Shown piece by piece: positions 1-5,843 of a stretch of 5,843 nt of DNA. The stretch covers positions 1 to 5,843 of the forward strand of contig DIAQ01000107.1 of assembly GCA_002414865.1 (NCBI GenBank), written 5' to 3'. The notes below the pieces were generated by a model. That model saw nothing but the letters and a program-made list of their open reading frames with translations, did no database searches and was not told the origin of the DNA. The DNA comes from a candidate division Hyd24-12 bacterium UBA5074 (GTDB lineage Bacteria > Fermentibacterota > Fermentibacteria > Fermentibacterales > Fermentibacteraceae). Made by a program: the position numbers and the translations under genes. The number at the start of each line of letters is the position of its first letter. The first letter of the stretch is position 1.

Positions 1-1
1 G

Positions 2-643
2 GTCCCCGGACTTTCCTGGTCGTGCCTGGGACGGGTGAACATGGTGGACGAGGAGATGCTGGCCGAGATGAAGCGCTCCGGATGCGACTGGATCTCCTAC
101 GGGATCGAGTCGGGCAGCGACAGGATGCTCACCCTGATGAACCGTGGCGTCACCTCGGCGCGGTGCCTCGAAGCCATAGAGATGACACGCCGGGCCGGCA
201 TCCACGCGGACGGCAGCTTCATGATCGGGATGTTCGGGGAGACGCGCGAGAGCGTTGCCGAGACCGTCGAATTCTGCCGCCGGGCGGACATGACATCGCC
301 TCTCCTCTTCGTCACGCCCTATCCGGGCACGGCAATCTTCGAGCGGGCGACCGCTGAGAAGAAGATCGGATCTATCGAGGACTTCGTCCTCTCGATGAAC
401 GCCGCAGATGAGCTGCTCGTGAACCTGACCGACATGCCCGACACCGAGCTGATCAGGTTGAGGGATTGGGCCCAACGGAGAACCGGCTGGAACTACCTCC
501 TGCGGCGGCCGTTTTCCCGGATCCCGGCACTGCTCGCAAGGCACTTCCGGCTTCGCGGCTTCAGAGCTCTCTTCAGGGACCTCTCCAGCATCCCTGCGAT
601 GCTCGCCGGCAGGAAGGGTCCAAACAGGGCCGCAGGGGCTTGA
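2..643 (+). CDS. Radical SAM domain protein, C-terminal part (5' end outside window)
   Basis: The open frame runs in from the left edge and gives 213 visible residues ending in TGA. The Met codon at 35 is internal: the residues before it (WSCLGRVNMVD) already match the radical SAM core. Family signatures are the strand and Gly-rich loop YGIESGSDRML (about residues 34-44), the segment FMIGMFGETRESVAETVEFCR-like motif (about 74-93) and VTPYPGT (about 102-108). These match the second half of the TIM-barrel core in enzymes that often carry a B12-binding domain upstream. The CxxxCxxC cluster motif that binds the 4Fe-4S cluster would lie before the window, so catalytic competence cannot be checked. 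The last 50 or so residues are rich in Arg, Leu and Phe and look like basic amphipathic helices. The substrate cannot be inferred. The family call is firm; the subfamily is a guess. Confidence 0.88.
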   Translation, partial: VPGLSWSCLGRVNMVDEEMLAEMKRSGCDWISYGIESGSDRMLTLMNRGVTSARCLEAIEMTRRAGIHADGSFMIGMFGETRESVAETVEFCRRADMTSPLLFVTPYPGTAIFERATAEKKIGSIEDFVLSMNAADELLVNLTDMPDTELIRLRDWAQRRTGWNYLLRRPFSRIPALLARHFRLRGFRALFRDLSSIPAMLAGRKGPNRAAGA

Positions 644-695
644 CCCGGGCTCCGAAGGGCTTTAGAGAAAGCTGCGCTGATCCTCGGCGGAACGG

Positions 696-1979
696 ATGGG
701 GGTTCTCGCTGTGAGCGAAACCAGGACGCGCGTCTCGGCGCTGGTGCGACAGGCTAAAACCGAGCTTCACGCGGGAAACCGGGAGGAGGCACTGACCCTC
801 CTCAAGAAGGCCATGGCCATCGATCCCGGCAGCAGCGCGGTGACCGACGCAATCCTGGAGATGGAGAAGGAAAGCGCCGCGGCGGCAAAACTGGCCCAGA
901 TCCCGCCGCAGCGTCCCCAGCAGCAGCCCCAGGCCCGGCCCGCCTCAACGACTACCCCGACGAGCTCCGCCTCCGAGCCTGCCCGTGAAGCTCCCGCGGA
1001 GCAGCTGCGCCCAGCGCCGAAGCCTGTCTCCCAGAAGGTCACTGCCCGCAGTCCCGAATCCGTGCGCGAGCCAGAGGCAAGGACATCGGCAACGCAAAAG
1101 GCGGCGGCAAAGCCTGCCCAACAGCAGGCGCCGGCTGCAAGGCCTGCACCGGCTCCGCCTTCGGCGGCCAGGCAGGTCGTGCCAGGGCAGCCGTCCACAA
1201 AACAGGCGTCACCCCGTCCATCGGCCCCCGGGCCGGAAGCCAGGCAATCCTCCGTCGCGAAACAGGCTGTCCCCCAGGCATCCATCCCGAAGGCGACCCC
1301 TGCGCCCGGGGCTCTTCCCGGACAGCAGGCGCAGCCCGCGGGAAAGGCTCTCGAACAGAGGACGGCTGCAGCGGCGCCGGAACCCCGAACACCTGAAAGG
1401 AAGCGAGAAGCTGATTTGGAGGACAACCTCAAGGAACTCTACGACGCTTCGGAGAAGGCCCTGCAGGCTGGAGACGAGGCTGGCGCCATGGGATTTCTCA
1501 GGAAGGCGCGTGAGCTCGCGCCGGACAAGACGGAGGCCACTCAGAAGATCAGGGTCCTCCAGCGAAGGGTGAAGGCCGGCAGTATGGTCGGGCTCGCAGC
1601 CCGCAAGGCCGCGGAGAAGAACTTCACCGAGGCCGTCGCGACCGCGAAGGAAGCCTTTGCGCTATGGCCCCAGGTGCCGGGCCTTTCCGAGCTGCTCGAC
1701 TCGCTGGAGACGCCCGATGCCGATGCCGGGAAGGAAGTCGCCCGGAAGCCCGAAAGGCAGGAGAAGCCGAAGCAGCAGGGGCAGACCCGTGTTCCGGCCC
1801 AGGGTCCGGATGCCGGCGCAGACGAGTACGTGCGGAGGGTCCGCGAGCAGATACAGCTCAGCGCGATCCCCACTGCCGCGGAGATAGCCGCTGAAGGGCT
1901 GGAGAAGTACCCGGGGCACGAACTGCTATCCACCTTCGTGGAGAAGTTCGGCAGGATGGGGCTGCTGAAGCGCGGCTGA
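696..1979 (+). CDS. TPR-like repeat protein with long Pro/Ala/Gln-rich linkers, function unknown
   Basis: The 427-residue product has no signal peptide or membrane segment, so it is probably cytoplasmic. Four TPR-like helical hairpins can be seen at about 15-58, 247-290, 297-338 and 378-420. They share the pattern A..aL.aG....A...l.kA..l.P, for example ELHAGNREEALTLLKKAMAI and KALQAGDEAGAMGFLRKARE. Between the first and second lies a linker of about 175 residues (66-240) rich in Pro, Ala, Gln, Ser, Lys and Arg. A second, charged linker covers about 339-374. TPR domains usually bind partner proteins, and the layout suggests a flexible scaffold or adaptor; that is inference. The gene starts 52 nt after the radical SAM gene and is probably co-transcribed with it. 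The start is uncertain: ATG at 696 has only a weak GGCGG upstream, while an in-frame GTG at 711 has GGGGG eight bases before it and would give MSETRTRV. I do not recognise a named family. Confidence 0.85.
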   Translation: MGVLAVSETRTRVSALVRQAKTELHAGNREEALTLLKKAMAIDPGSSAVTDAILEMEKESAAAAKLAQIPPQRPQQQPQARPASTTTPTSSASEPAREAPAEQLRPAPKPVSQKVTARSPESVREPEARTSATQKAAAKPAQQQAPAARPAPAPPSAARQVVPGQPSTKQASPRPSAPGPEARQSSVAKQAVPQASIPKATPAPGALPGQQAQPAGKALEQRTAAAAPEPRTPERKREADLEDNLKELYDASEKALQAGDEAGAMGFLRKARELAPDKTEATQKIRVLQRRVKAGSMVGLAARKAAEKNFTEAVATAKEAFALWPQVPGLSELLDSLETPDADAGKEVARKPERQEKPKQQGQTRVPAQGPDAGADEYVRRVREQIQLSAIPTAAEIAAEGLEKYPGHELLSTFVEKFGRMGLLKRG

Positions 1980-1985
1980 TCAGCC
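1974..1985. repeat. Perfect 12-bp palindrome spanning two convergent stop codons
   Basis: GGCTGATCAGCC is its own reverse complement. It contains the TGA of the + strand TPR gene (1977-1979) and, on the other strand, the TGA of the small membrane protein gene (1980-1982), which touch without overlapping. As a hairpin it would form only a four-pair stem with a GATC loop and no T-tract, so it is not a convincing intrinsic terminator. The symmetry may simply follow from the two stops lying back to back with similar last codons. Confidence 0.6.
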
Positions 1986-2159
1986 CTTGAAGAAGTCGGG
2001 CACCAGCGTCAGCAGAACGCCCAGGATCAGCGAGCACACGCCGGCGAGAAAGACCAGCCCCGAGACCGCGGAGGGCATCTTCTTGCGCCCGATCGCGATG
2101 AAGCCGGCAACCGACAGCGCGAACCCCGTAATGACCAGCACGAGGTACCGGTAGTCCAA
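1980..2159 (-). CDS. Small two-helix membrane protein, 59 residues, probable TTG start
   Basis: Reading the - strand from TTG at 2159 gives MDYRYLVLVITGF... and ends ...LVPDFFKG with a TGA. Two hydrophobic helices are evident at about residues 5-24 (YLVLVITGFALSVAGFIAIG) and 31-53. They are joined by the basic turn RKKMPS. By the positive-inside rule the turn faces the cytoplasm and both ends face outward. One Cys (42) lies inside helix 2. Third codon positions are nearly all G or C, as in the neighbouring genes, which supports real coding. There is no in-frame ATG except Met28 in the loop. A GGGGGGAG run precedes the TTG, so TTG is the best start, though the spacing is short. The gene sits 29 nt after the htrA stop, as last member of the dnaK-grpE-dnaJ-htrA operon. 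I do not recognise a family; a role in envelope stress or partnership with the protease is conjecture from position. Confidence 0.72.
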   Translation of the reverse strand: MDYRYLVLVITGFALSVAGFIAIGRKKMPSAVSGLVFLAGVCSLILGVLLTLVPDFFKG

Positions 2160-2162
2160 AGT

Positions 2163-2170
2163 CTCCCCCC
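2163..2170 (-). promoter_or_regulatory. Ribosome binding site of the small membrane protein gene
   Basis: On the - strand the sequence GGGGGGAG ends three bases before the TTG at 2159. Taking the G-run as the paired core gives a six-base gap. It is the only purine-rich Shine-Dalgarno-like stretch in the htrA-to-small-gene gap and is the main reason for choosing TTG rather than the GTG at 2141. Confidence 0.5.
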
Positions 2171-2188
2171 GCGGCCCCTGCGGGCCCG

Positions 2189-3622
2189 TTATTCGAGCGG
2201 CATGACCAGGTAGACAGTGTACCCCTGCCGCCAGACCAGGAGCAGCGCCCCGGAGCCAGATGCTGCAACCGCGCTGTCCACTTCGTCAACGGTGGACACT
2301 GTCCGGCGATCGACCTCCAGGATGACATCCCCCTGCTGCAGGCCGGCCCGGGCAGCAAATCCGTCAGCGGTGACCGAACCCACCACCACTCCTTCCGAGC
2401 CGTCATATCCGAGCCTCTGTGCTGTCCTGGTATCGAGGTCGCGCAGGACCCAGCCCGTCACCGCAGGCGCCCGGCTCTCGAGCTTGGCAACCTGCTCTTC
2501 GCCGGGGAGCGCTTCCAGCACGGCGCGGATGGTCGATCTCGCCCCATCCCTGCTCACGAGCAGGGAGACCTCGCTCCCGGGGTCCAGCGACGAGATGGTG
2601 TTACGGAAGTAGGCAGAGGACTCCACAGAGGTGCCATTCAGCTCGAGGATGACATCTCCCCGCTGGATGCCGGCATCCTCAGCGGGGCTGCCGGCCTCTA
2701 CGTCGGAGACAAGGACCGCACCCCTCTCCTCGCCGAACTCGGCCGCCAGGCCCGCATCGAGCTCCTGGATCCTCACACCGAGCCATCCGCGTGTGACGAA
2801 GCCCTGCGCCATGAGATCATCCTGAATCTGGAGTACGAGGTTGATGGGGATGGCGAAGCCGATCCCCTCGTAGCCTCCGCTGCGGCTGGCGATGGCGCTG
2901 TTGATGCCCACGAGACGGCCCTCCATGTCGACGAGGGCGCCGCCGCTGTTGCCGGGATTGATGGCCGCATCGGTCTGGATGTAGCTCTCGTAGTCCGCCA
3001 GGCCCATCCCGCTTCGGCCGATGTAGCTGACGATGCCCTGTGTGACGGTCTGGCTGAGGGCGAAGGGCGAGCCGATGGCCAGCACCCACTCACCCACCTC
3101 GAGGCTGTCGCTGTTGCCGGTGCGGGTGAATGCGGGCAGAGAGTCGGCTTCGATGGAGATGATCGCGATGTCGGTCTTCGAATCGGCTCCCACCAGCGTG
3201 GCGGGATAGCGGGTGCCGTCGCCGAGGATGACCTCGAGCTCGTCAGCGCCCTCCACCACATGGTTGTTGGTGACGATGAAGCCGTCAGGTGTGACGATCA
3301 CCCCGCTTCCGAGGCCTTCCATGACGTACTCCTGCTGTTCCGGCACCGGATTCTGCCAGGGGTTGAAGCCGAAGGGTGACGAGAAGCCGGGGAACCCGGG
3401 GATGGTTGCCTTGACCGTCGTCCGGGATGTGATCGTGACCACGGAGGGGCCCACGGACTCGGCGATGGAGGCGAAGGTGCGCCCCAGGGCCTCGGGGTCG
3501 CTGGACATCACGAAGACGGTGTCGGGCATCTGCGCCTGTCCCTCGACAGGGGCAGAGCCCTGGGAGGCGCAGGCGGCTTCGAACAGGATCAGGACGGAAA
3601 CGAGGACTCCATATCCGGACAT
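2189..3622 (-). CDS. HtrA/Deg-family serine endoprotease with two PDZ domains
   Basis: This 477-residue protein is an ATP-independent, trypsin-fold protease that degrades or holds misfolded proteins outside the cytoplasm. The catalytic triad is complete: His121 in TNNHVVEGA, Asp151 in KTDIAIISIE and Ser226 in NPGNSGGALVD. The protease domain spans about 45-270. PDZ1 spans about 279-370, beginning with the carboxylate-loop-like GWLGVRIQ, and PDZ2 spans about 388-475 with QQGDVILEVD. Length and layout match DegP/DegQ/MucD. A short hydrophobic N-terminus (about 5-19) acts as export signal. It ends in EAACASQG, which could be a signal peptidase I site (ACA) or a poor lipobox (Glu at -3). The ATG at 3622 is well placed behind GGGAGAG. 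It follows dnaJ by 22 nt in the chaperone operon. Whether it is the DegP, DegQ or MucD counterpart cannot be told, so no symbol is given. Confidence 0.95.
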   Translation of the reverse strand: MSGYGVLVSVLILFEAACASQGSAPVEGQAQMPDTVFVMSSDPEALGRTFASIAESVGPSVVTITSRTTVKATIPGFPGFSSPFGFNPWQNPVPEQQEYVMEGLGSGVIVTPDGFIVTNNHVVEGADELEVILGDGTRYPATLVGADSKTDIAIISIEADSLPAFTRTGNSDSLEVGEWVLAIGSPFALSQTVTQGIVSYIGRSGMGLADYESYIQTDAAINPGNSGGALVDMEGRLVGINSAIASRSGGYEGIGFAIPINLVLQIQDDLMAQGFVTRGWLGVRIQELDAGLAAEFGEERGAVLVSDVEAGSPAEDAGIQRGDVILELNGTSVESSAYFRNTISSLDPGSEVSLLVSRDGARSTIRAVLEALPGEEQVAKLESRAPAVTGWVLRDLDTRTAQRLGYDGSEGVVVGSVTADGFAARAGLQQGDVILEVDRRTVSTVDEVDSAVAASGSGALLLVWRQGYTVYLVMPLE

Positions 3623-3627
3623 GATTT

Positions 3628-3634
3628 CTCTCCC
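3628..3634 (-). promoter_or_regulatory. Ribosome binding site of the htrA-type gene
   Basis: GGGAGAG on the - strand lies five to seven bases before the ATG at 3622, inside the 22-nt gap after the dnaJ stop. It fixes the start at the first ATG rather than elsewhere. No promoter-like sequence fits in this gap, which supports read-through from dnaJ. Confidence 0.65.
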
Positions 3635-3644
3635 GGGATAAAAG

Positions 3645-4670
3645 CTACTTCGCCTTGCCTTTACCCTGGACCTTGCCGATGTGTTCCCAGGCCTCGCGCT
3701 CCTCGGTACTCAGATTCGTGGGAATCGTCACCCCGACGGTCACGAGCTGATCGCCCCTGCCGGAGCGCGACGGGACGCCCCTTCCGGGGAGGCGCAGGAT
3801 CGAGCCCGGCTGCGTGCCGGCCGGGATGCGCAGACGCACTCTTCCTTCGAGGGTCCGCAGCATGAGGCTGGTTCCCAGTACGGCCTGCGGCGCCGAGATG
3901 TCTATGGAGCACACGATGTCCCCGCCTTCGCGGCGGAGGAACCTGTCAGGCTCCACGCTGATCCTGACCGCGAGAGAGGATCCGTCGGTGCGGCCTATCC
4001 TCAGTACGGTACCGTCATCGGTGCCCGGGGGAAGGCTGAAGCTGAGACTCTCGGAGTGGGACACCTTGCCCGAGCCGGAACAGGTCGAGCAGGTACTGCG
4101 ATAGGTGACGCCCGTCCCGCCGCATTTCGGGCAGGTGTGCATCGTTGCGAATCCGCCCCGGCGGGTTGTCTTCTGCCCCGTGCCGCCACAGGCGCTGCAC
4201 TTCTCCTGGCCGACTCCTCCGGCACCGCCGCAGGTCGAGCAGCTCGAGGGCACATCCACCCTCGTGGACACGGCGCCTCCGAGGCATGCCGTGACGAACG
4301 GCACCCTTATCCCCACCACCGGGGCTCGCCGCTGGGCCGGCCCCCTGGGGGCCTCACCGCCGAAGCTCATCCCGCCGAACAGGGAGCTGAGTATCTCGTC
4401 GAGCCCGCCGAAGCCCTCCCCGGGCTCGAACGGCTGCCCCTCAGGGGTCCTGAAGCCGCTCTTTCGAAGGGCGTCGTACTGCGAGCGCTTCTTCTCGTCG
4501 CCCAGTATCTCGCTGGCCTCGGAAATCTCCTTGAACCGCTCCTCGGCCTCCTTGTTGCCAGGGTTCGCGTCCGGGTGGTACTTCTTCGCGAGCCGCCGGT
4601 AGGCCTTCTTTATCTCGGCGAGGGTCGCAGTCTCGGGCACTCCCAGGATCGAGTAGAGGTCCTTGTCCAC
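3645..4670 (-). CDS. dnaJ: Chaperone DnaJ (Hsp40), class I with zinc-finger domain
   Basis: DnaJ delivers unfolded clients to DnaK and stimulates its ATPase in the cytoplasm. The J domain fills residues 4-70, with the essential HPD at 32-34 in KKYHPDANPG. A short Gly/Phe-rich stretch follows at about 72-106. The zinc-finger domain has all four CxxCxGxG repeats, with cysteine pairs 144/147, 158/161, 180/183 and 194/197. The C-terminal substrate-binding domains follow, with LRIPAGTQPGSILRLPGRGV at about 280-299. At 341 residues it is somewhat shorter than the usual 370-380. The shortening lies in the G/F region, a loop after the fingers (about 225-232) and the C-terminal tail. The start is GTG at 4670, behind GAGG that overlaps the grpE stop; only 10 nt separate the genes, so translation is probably coupled. 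The stop is TAG. The identification is secure. Confidence 0.96.
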   Translation of the reverse strand: MDKDLYSILGVPETATLAEIKKAYRRLAKKYHPDANPGNKEAEERFKEISEASEILGDEKKRSQYDALRKSGFRTPEGQPFEPGEGFGGLDEILSSLFGGMSFGGEAPRGPAQRRAPVVGIRVPFVTACLGGAVSTRVDVPSSCSTCGGAGGVGQEKCSACGGTGQKTTRRGGFATMHTCPKCGGTGVTYRSTCSTCSGSGKVSHSESLSFSLPPGTDDGTVLRIGRTDGSSLAVRISVEPDRFLRREGGDIVCSIDISAPQAVLGTSLMLRTLEGRVRLRIPAGTQPGSILRLPGRGVPSRSGRGDQLVTVGVTIPTNLSTEEREAWEHIGKVQGKGKAK

Positions 4671-4680
4671 CTCGACGGCC

Positions 4681-5328
4681 TCACTCGGTCCGGGCGGGCG
4701 GCCTCACGACCCTGCCCACCTTCACGAGGGCGGGCCTGAGAAGCTCGCTGCCGAAGAAGTAGCCGTTGCGCAGCACTTCGAGCACGGAATCGACCTCCAG
4801 GTCGTCCCTGTCCTCAGCCACGACCGCCTCGTGCACATTGGGGTCGAACGGGGTCAGGGGAGGGATGCTCATCGCCTCGAGGCCCTCGCGCGCGAGGATG
4901 GCGTCGAGCTGCTCGGCTGTCTGGAACAGGCCCGGCACGATCTCCTCCGCCGCGGAGCCGGCGTCGCGATGCGCCCTGGCAAGAGTCACGTTGTCGAGCA
5001 CTGCGAGGAGCTCGCGCACCAGATCCTTCTTCCCCTGGCTGCAGAGCCTGTGGAACTCCCTGGCCTGCCTCTTGCGATAGTTGTCGAACTCCGCCTGGAG
5101 GCGCGCCACCTGCTCGAGCATGCCCTCGTCCTGGCCCTCGGAATCCCCGGCGCTCGCTTCCATCTGGGCATCAGCGCCAGGAGACTCCTCGACCTGGCCG
5201 GCCGCCTTCGGGGCTGCCTCGCCCACCGGCTCGAGCGGCCCCTCCACGGCAGGCAGGCGCCTGTCCCTGCCCTGGGGAGCGGATCTCCTGCGGCTCGAGG
5301 CCTTCCTGCGGGGATCCCCTCTCGTCAT
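4681..5328 (-). CDS. grpE: Nucleotide exchange factor GrpE
   Basis: GrpE dimers release ADP from DnaK and so reset the Hsp70 cycle. The 215-residue product has the long coiled-coil helix at about 68-120, with AEFDNYRKRQ (79-88) and LLAVLDNVTLA (107-117). A four-helix-bundle segment follows at about 128-152. The C-terminal beta wing at 160-210 has FDPNVHEAVV (161-170) and VLRNGYFFGSELLRPALVKV (185-204). These are diagnostic. The first 28 residues are unusually basic, with about ten Arg or Lys (such as PRRKASSRRR), and are followed by an acidic stretch at about 45-68. GrpE N-termini are more often acidic throughout. The ATG at 5328 overlaps the dnaK stop as ATGA, which implies translational coupling and supports this start. 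Internal Met56 has no good ribosome binding site. Confidence 0.95.
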   Translation of the reverse strand: MTRGDPRRKASSRRRSAPQGRDRRLPAVEGPLEPVGEAAPKAAGQVEESPGADAQMEASAGDSEGQDEGMLEQVARLQAEFDNYRKRQAREFHRLCSQGKKDLVRELLAVLDNVTLARAHRDAGSAAEEIVPGLFQTAEQLDAILAREGLEAMSIPPLTPFDPNVHEAVVAEDRDDLEVDSVLEVLRNGYFFGSELLRPALVKVGRVVRPPARTE

Positions 5329-5843
5329 GTCTCGTCCACCACTTCGTAGTCGGCGTCGACTGTCTTGCCGCCTGCCGCCTGGGAGCCGCCCTCGGAGGCC
5401 TGTCCGCCCTGCCCTGACGCCTCGGGCCCCTGCTGCGACTCTCCATACTGCTTGTAGATGGAGGCTCCAGCCTGGCTCCAGAGCTCCCTGAGGGAGTTCG
5501 TGGAGGACTCGATGGCCTCGTCGTCCTCCTTCTCGAGGGCCGAGCGCACCTTCACGATGGCTTCGTCCAGCTGCGAGCGCATCGCGGGGTCGATCTTATC
5601 CCCGTACTCCTTGAGGGCCTTTTCGACCTCGTAGGCGAGAGAGTCGGCCGTGTTCCTCTTCTCGGCCTTCGACCGCTTCATCTCGTCCTCGCGCGAGAAC
5701 TGGTCGGCGTCCTTTACCATCTTCTGGATGTCGGACTCGGACAGCCCGCTGGAGGCCTCGATGCGGATCTTCTGCTCCTTGCCCGTGGCCTTGTCCTTTG
5801 CCGTGACGTGGACGATTCCGTTGACGTCGATGTCGAAGGTGAC
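5325..5843 (-). CDS. dnaK: Chaperone DnaK (Hsp70), C-terminal part (5' end outside window)
   Basis: The frame enters from the right edge and gives 172 visible residues; the ATG at 5720 is internal. It begins in the end of the beta-sandwich substrate-binding domain with VTFDIDVNGIVHVTAKDKAT, a near-invariant Hsp70 stretch. The helical lid follows, starting at SSGLSESDIQKMVKDA and running to about visible residue 133. Then comes a disordered tail rich in Gly, Gln, Ser and Ala (about 135-161), closed by the conserved acidic end DADYEVVDET. The ATPase domain and most of the substrate cleft lie outside the window. The last codons overlap the grpE start by four bases. DnaK is the hub of the operon: DnaJ loads it and GrpE recycles it. 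Promoter and heat-shock control elements would be upstream of its start, beyond the window. Confidence 0.97.
   Translation of the reverse strand, partial: VTFDIDVNGIVHVTAKDKATGKEQKIRIEASSGLSESDIQKMVKDADQFSREDEMKRSKAEKRNTADSLAYEVEKALKEYGDKIDPAMRSQLDEAIVKVRSALEKEDDEAIESSTNSLRELWSQAGASIYKQYGESQQGPEASGQGGQASEGGSQAAGGKTVDADYEVVDET

Noticed and set aside
659..672. Hairpin GCTTT-AGAG-AAAGC in the gap after the radical SAM gene, considered as a terminator
   Set aside because: The stem is only five pairs, mostly A-T, and no T-tract follows. It is more likely chance, and the gap is short enough for read-through into the TPR gene.
767..1432. Long - strand open frame opposite the TPR-like gene (221 residues), plus a + strand frame at 985-1572
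   Set aside because: Both are frame shadows of a GC-rich, Pro/Ala-rich coding region. Their translations are Cys/Gly/Ala-rich or Arg/Pro-rich with no domain, and codon use fits only the 696-1979 frame.
2773..3261. - strand frame of 162 residues inside the htrA gene in another phase
   Set aside because: The Ser/Pro/Ala/Arg-rich translation is a typical shifted-frame product; the htrA frame carries the intact catalytic triad.
4671..4680. Possible promoter or regulatory element between grpE and dnaJ
   Set aside because: Only 10 bases are available, and they hold the spacing of the dnaJ ribosome binding site; no room for a promoter.
3681..4739. 352-residue + strand open frame opposite dnaJ
   Set aside because: It is entirely antisense to a certain dnaJ, has no recognisable motif and is explained by the high GC content suppressing stop codons.
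1..5843. CRISPR arrays, tRNA or rRNA genes, insertion sequences, prophage or defence genes
   Set aside because: No direct repeats with spacers, no tRNA-like cloverleaf, and no transposase or phage motifs were seen; the window is fully occupied by housekeeping and unassigned coding genes.

Overview
The window comes from a GC-rich bacterium with strong G/C preference at third codon positions. Almost every base is coding, and the genes abut or overlap. I cannot name the phylum from sequence alone. The gene order dnaK-grpE-dnaJ is known from actinobacteria and the Thermus group, among others, and differs from the dnaK-dnaJ pair of most proteobacteria and the grpE-dnaK-dnaJ order of Firmicutes. 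An exported HtrA-type protease shows that the cell manages protein quality outside the cytoplasm as well.

The left part (2-1979) reads on the + strand. It holds the C-terminal part of a radical SAM enzyme that runs in from outside the window. After it comes a 427-residue protein in which TPR-like helical hairpins are separated by long Pro/Ala/Gln-rich linkers. The second gene probably follows the first on one transcript, and its function is not recognised.

The right part (1980-5843) reads entirely on the - strand and is a heat-shock / protein-quality operon. In transcription order it contains dnaK (3' part only), grpE, dnaJ, a two-PDZ HtrA/Deg serine protease, and a previously easy-to-miss 59-residue two-helix membrane protein with a likely TTG start. 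Spacings are an ATGA overlap (dnaK/grpE), 10 nt (grpE/dnaJ), 22 nt (dnaJ/htrA) and 29 nt (htrA/small gene), so co-transcription is very likely. DnaK, GrpE and DnaJ form the complete cytoplasmic Hsp70 cycle. HtrA would degrade or refold damaged proteins outside the inner membrane. The promoter and any CIRCE, HAIR or sigma-32-type site would lie beyond the right edge, upstream of dnaK.

The two transcription units converge with no intergenic base: the stop codons at 1977-1979 (+) and 1980-1982 (-) are adjacent inside a perfect 12-bp palindrome. No intrinsic terminator, RNA gene, mobile element, CRISPR array or non-coding stretch over 300 bases was found. The items most worth a second look are the small membrane protein at the end of the chaperone operon, the chaperone-protease operon itself, and the TPR/linker protein.
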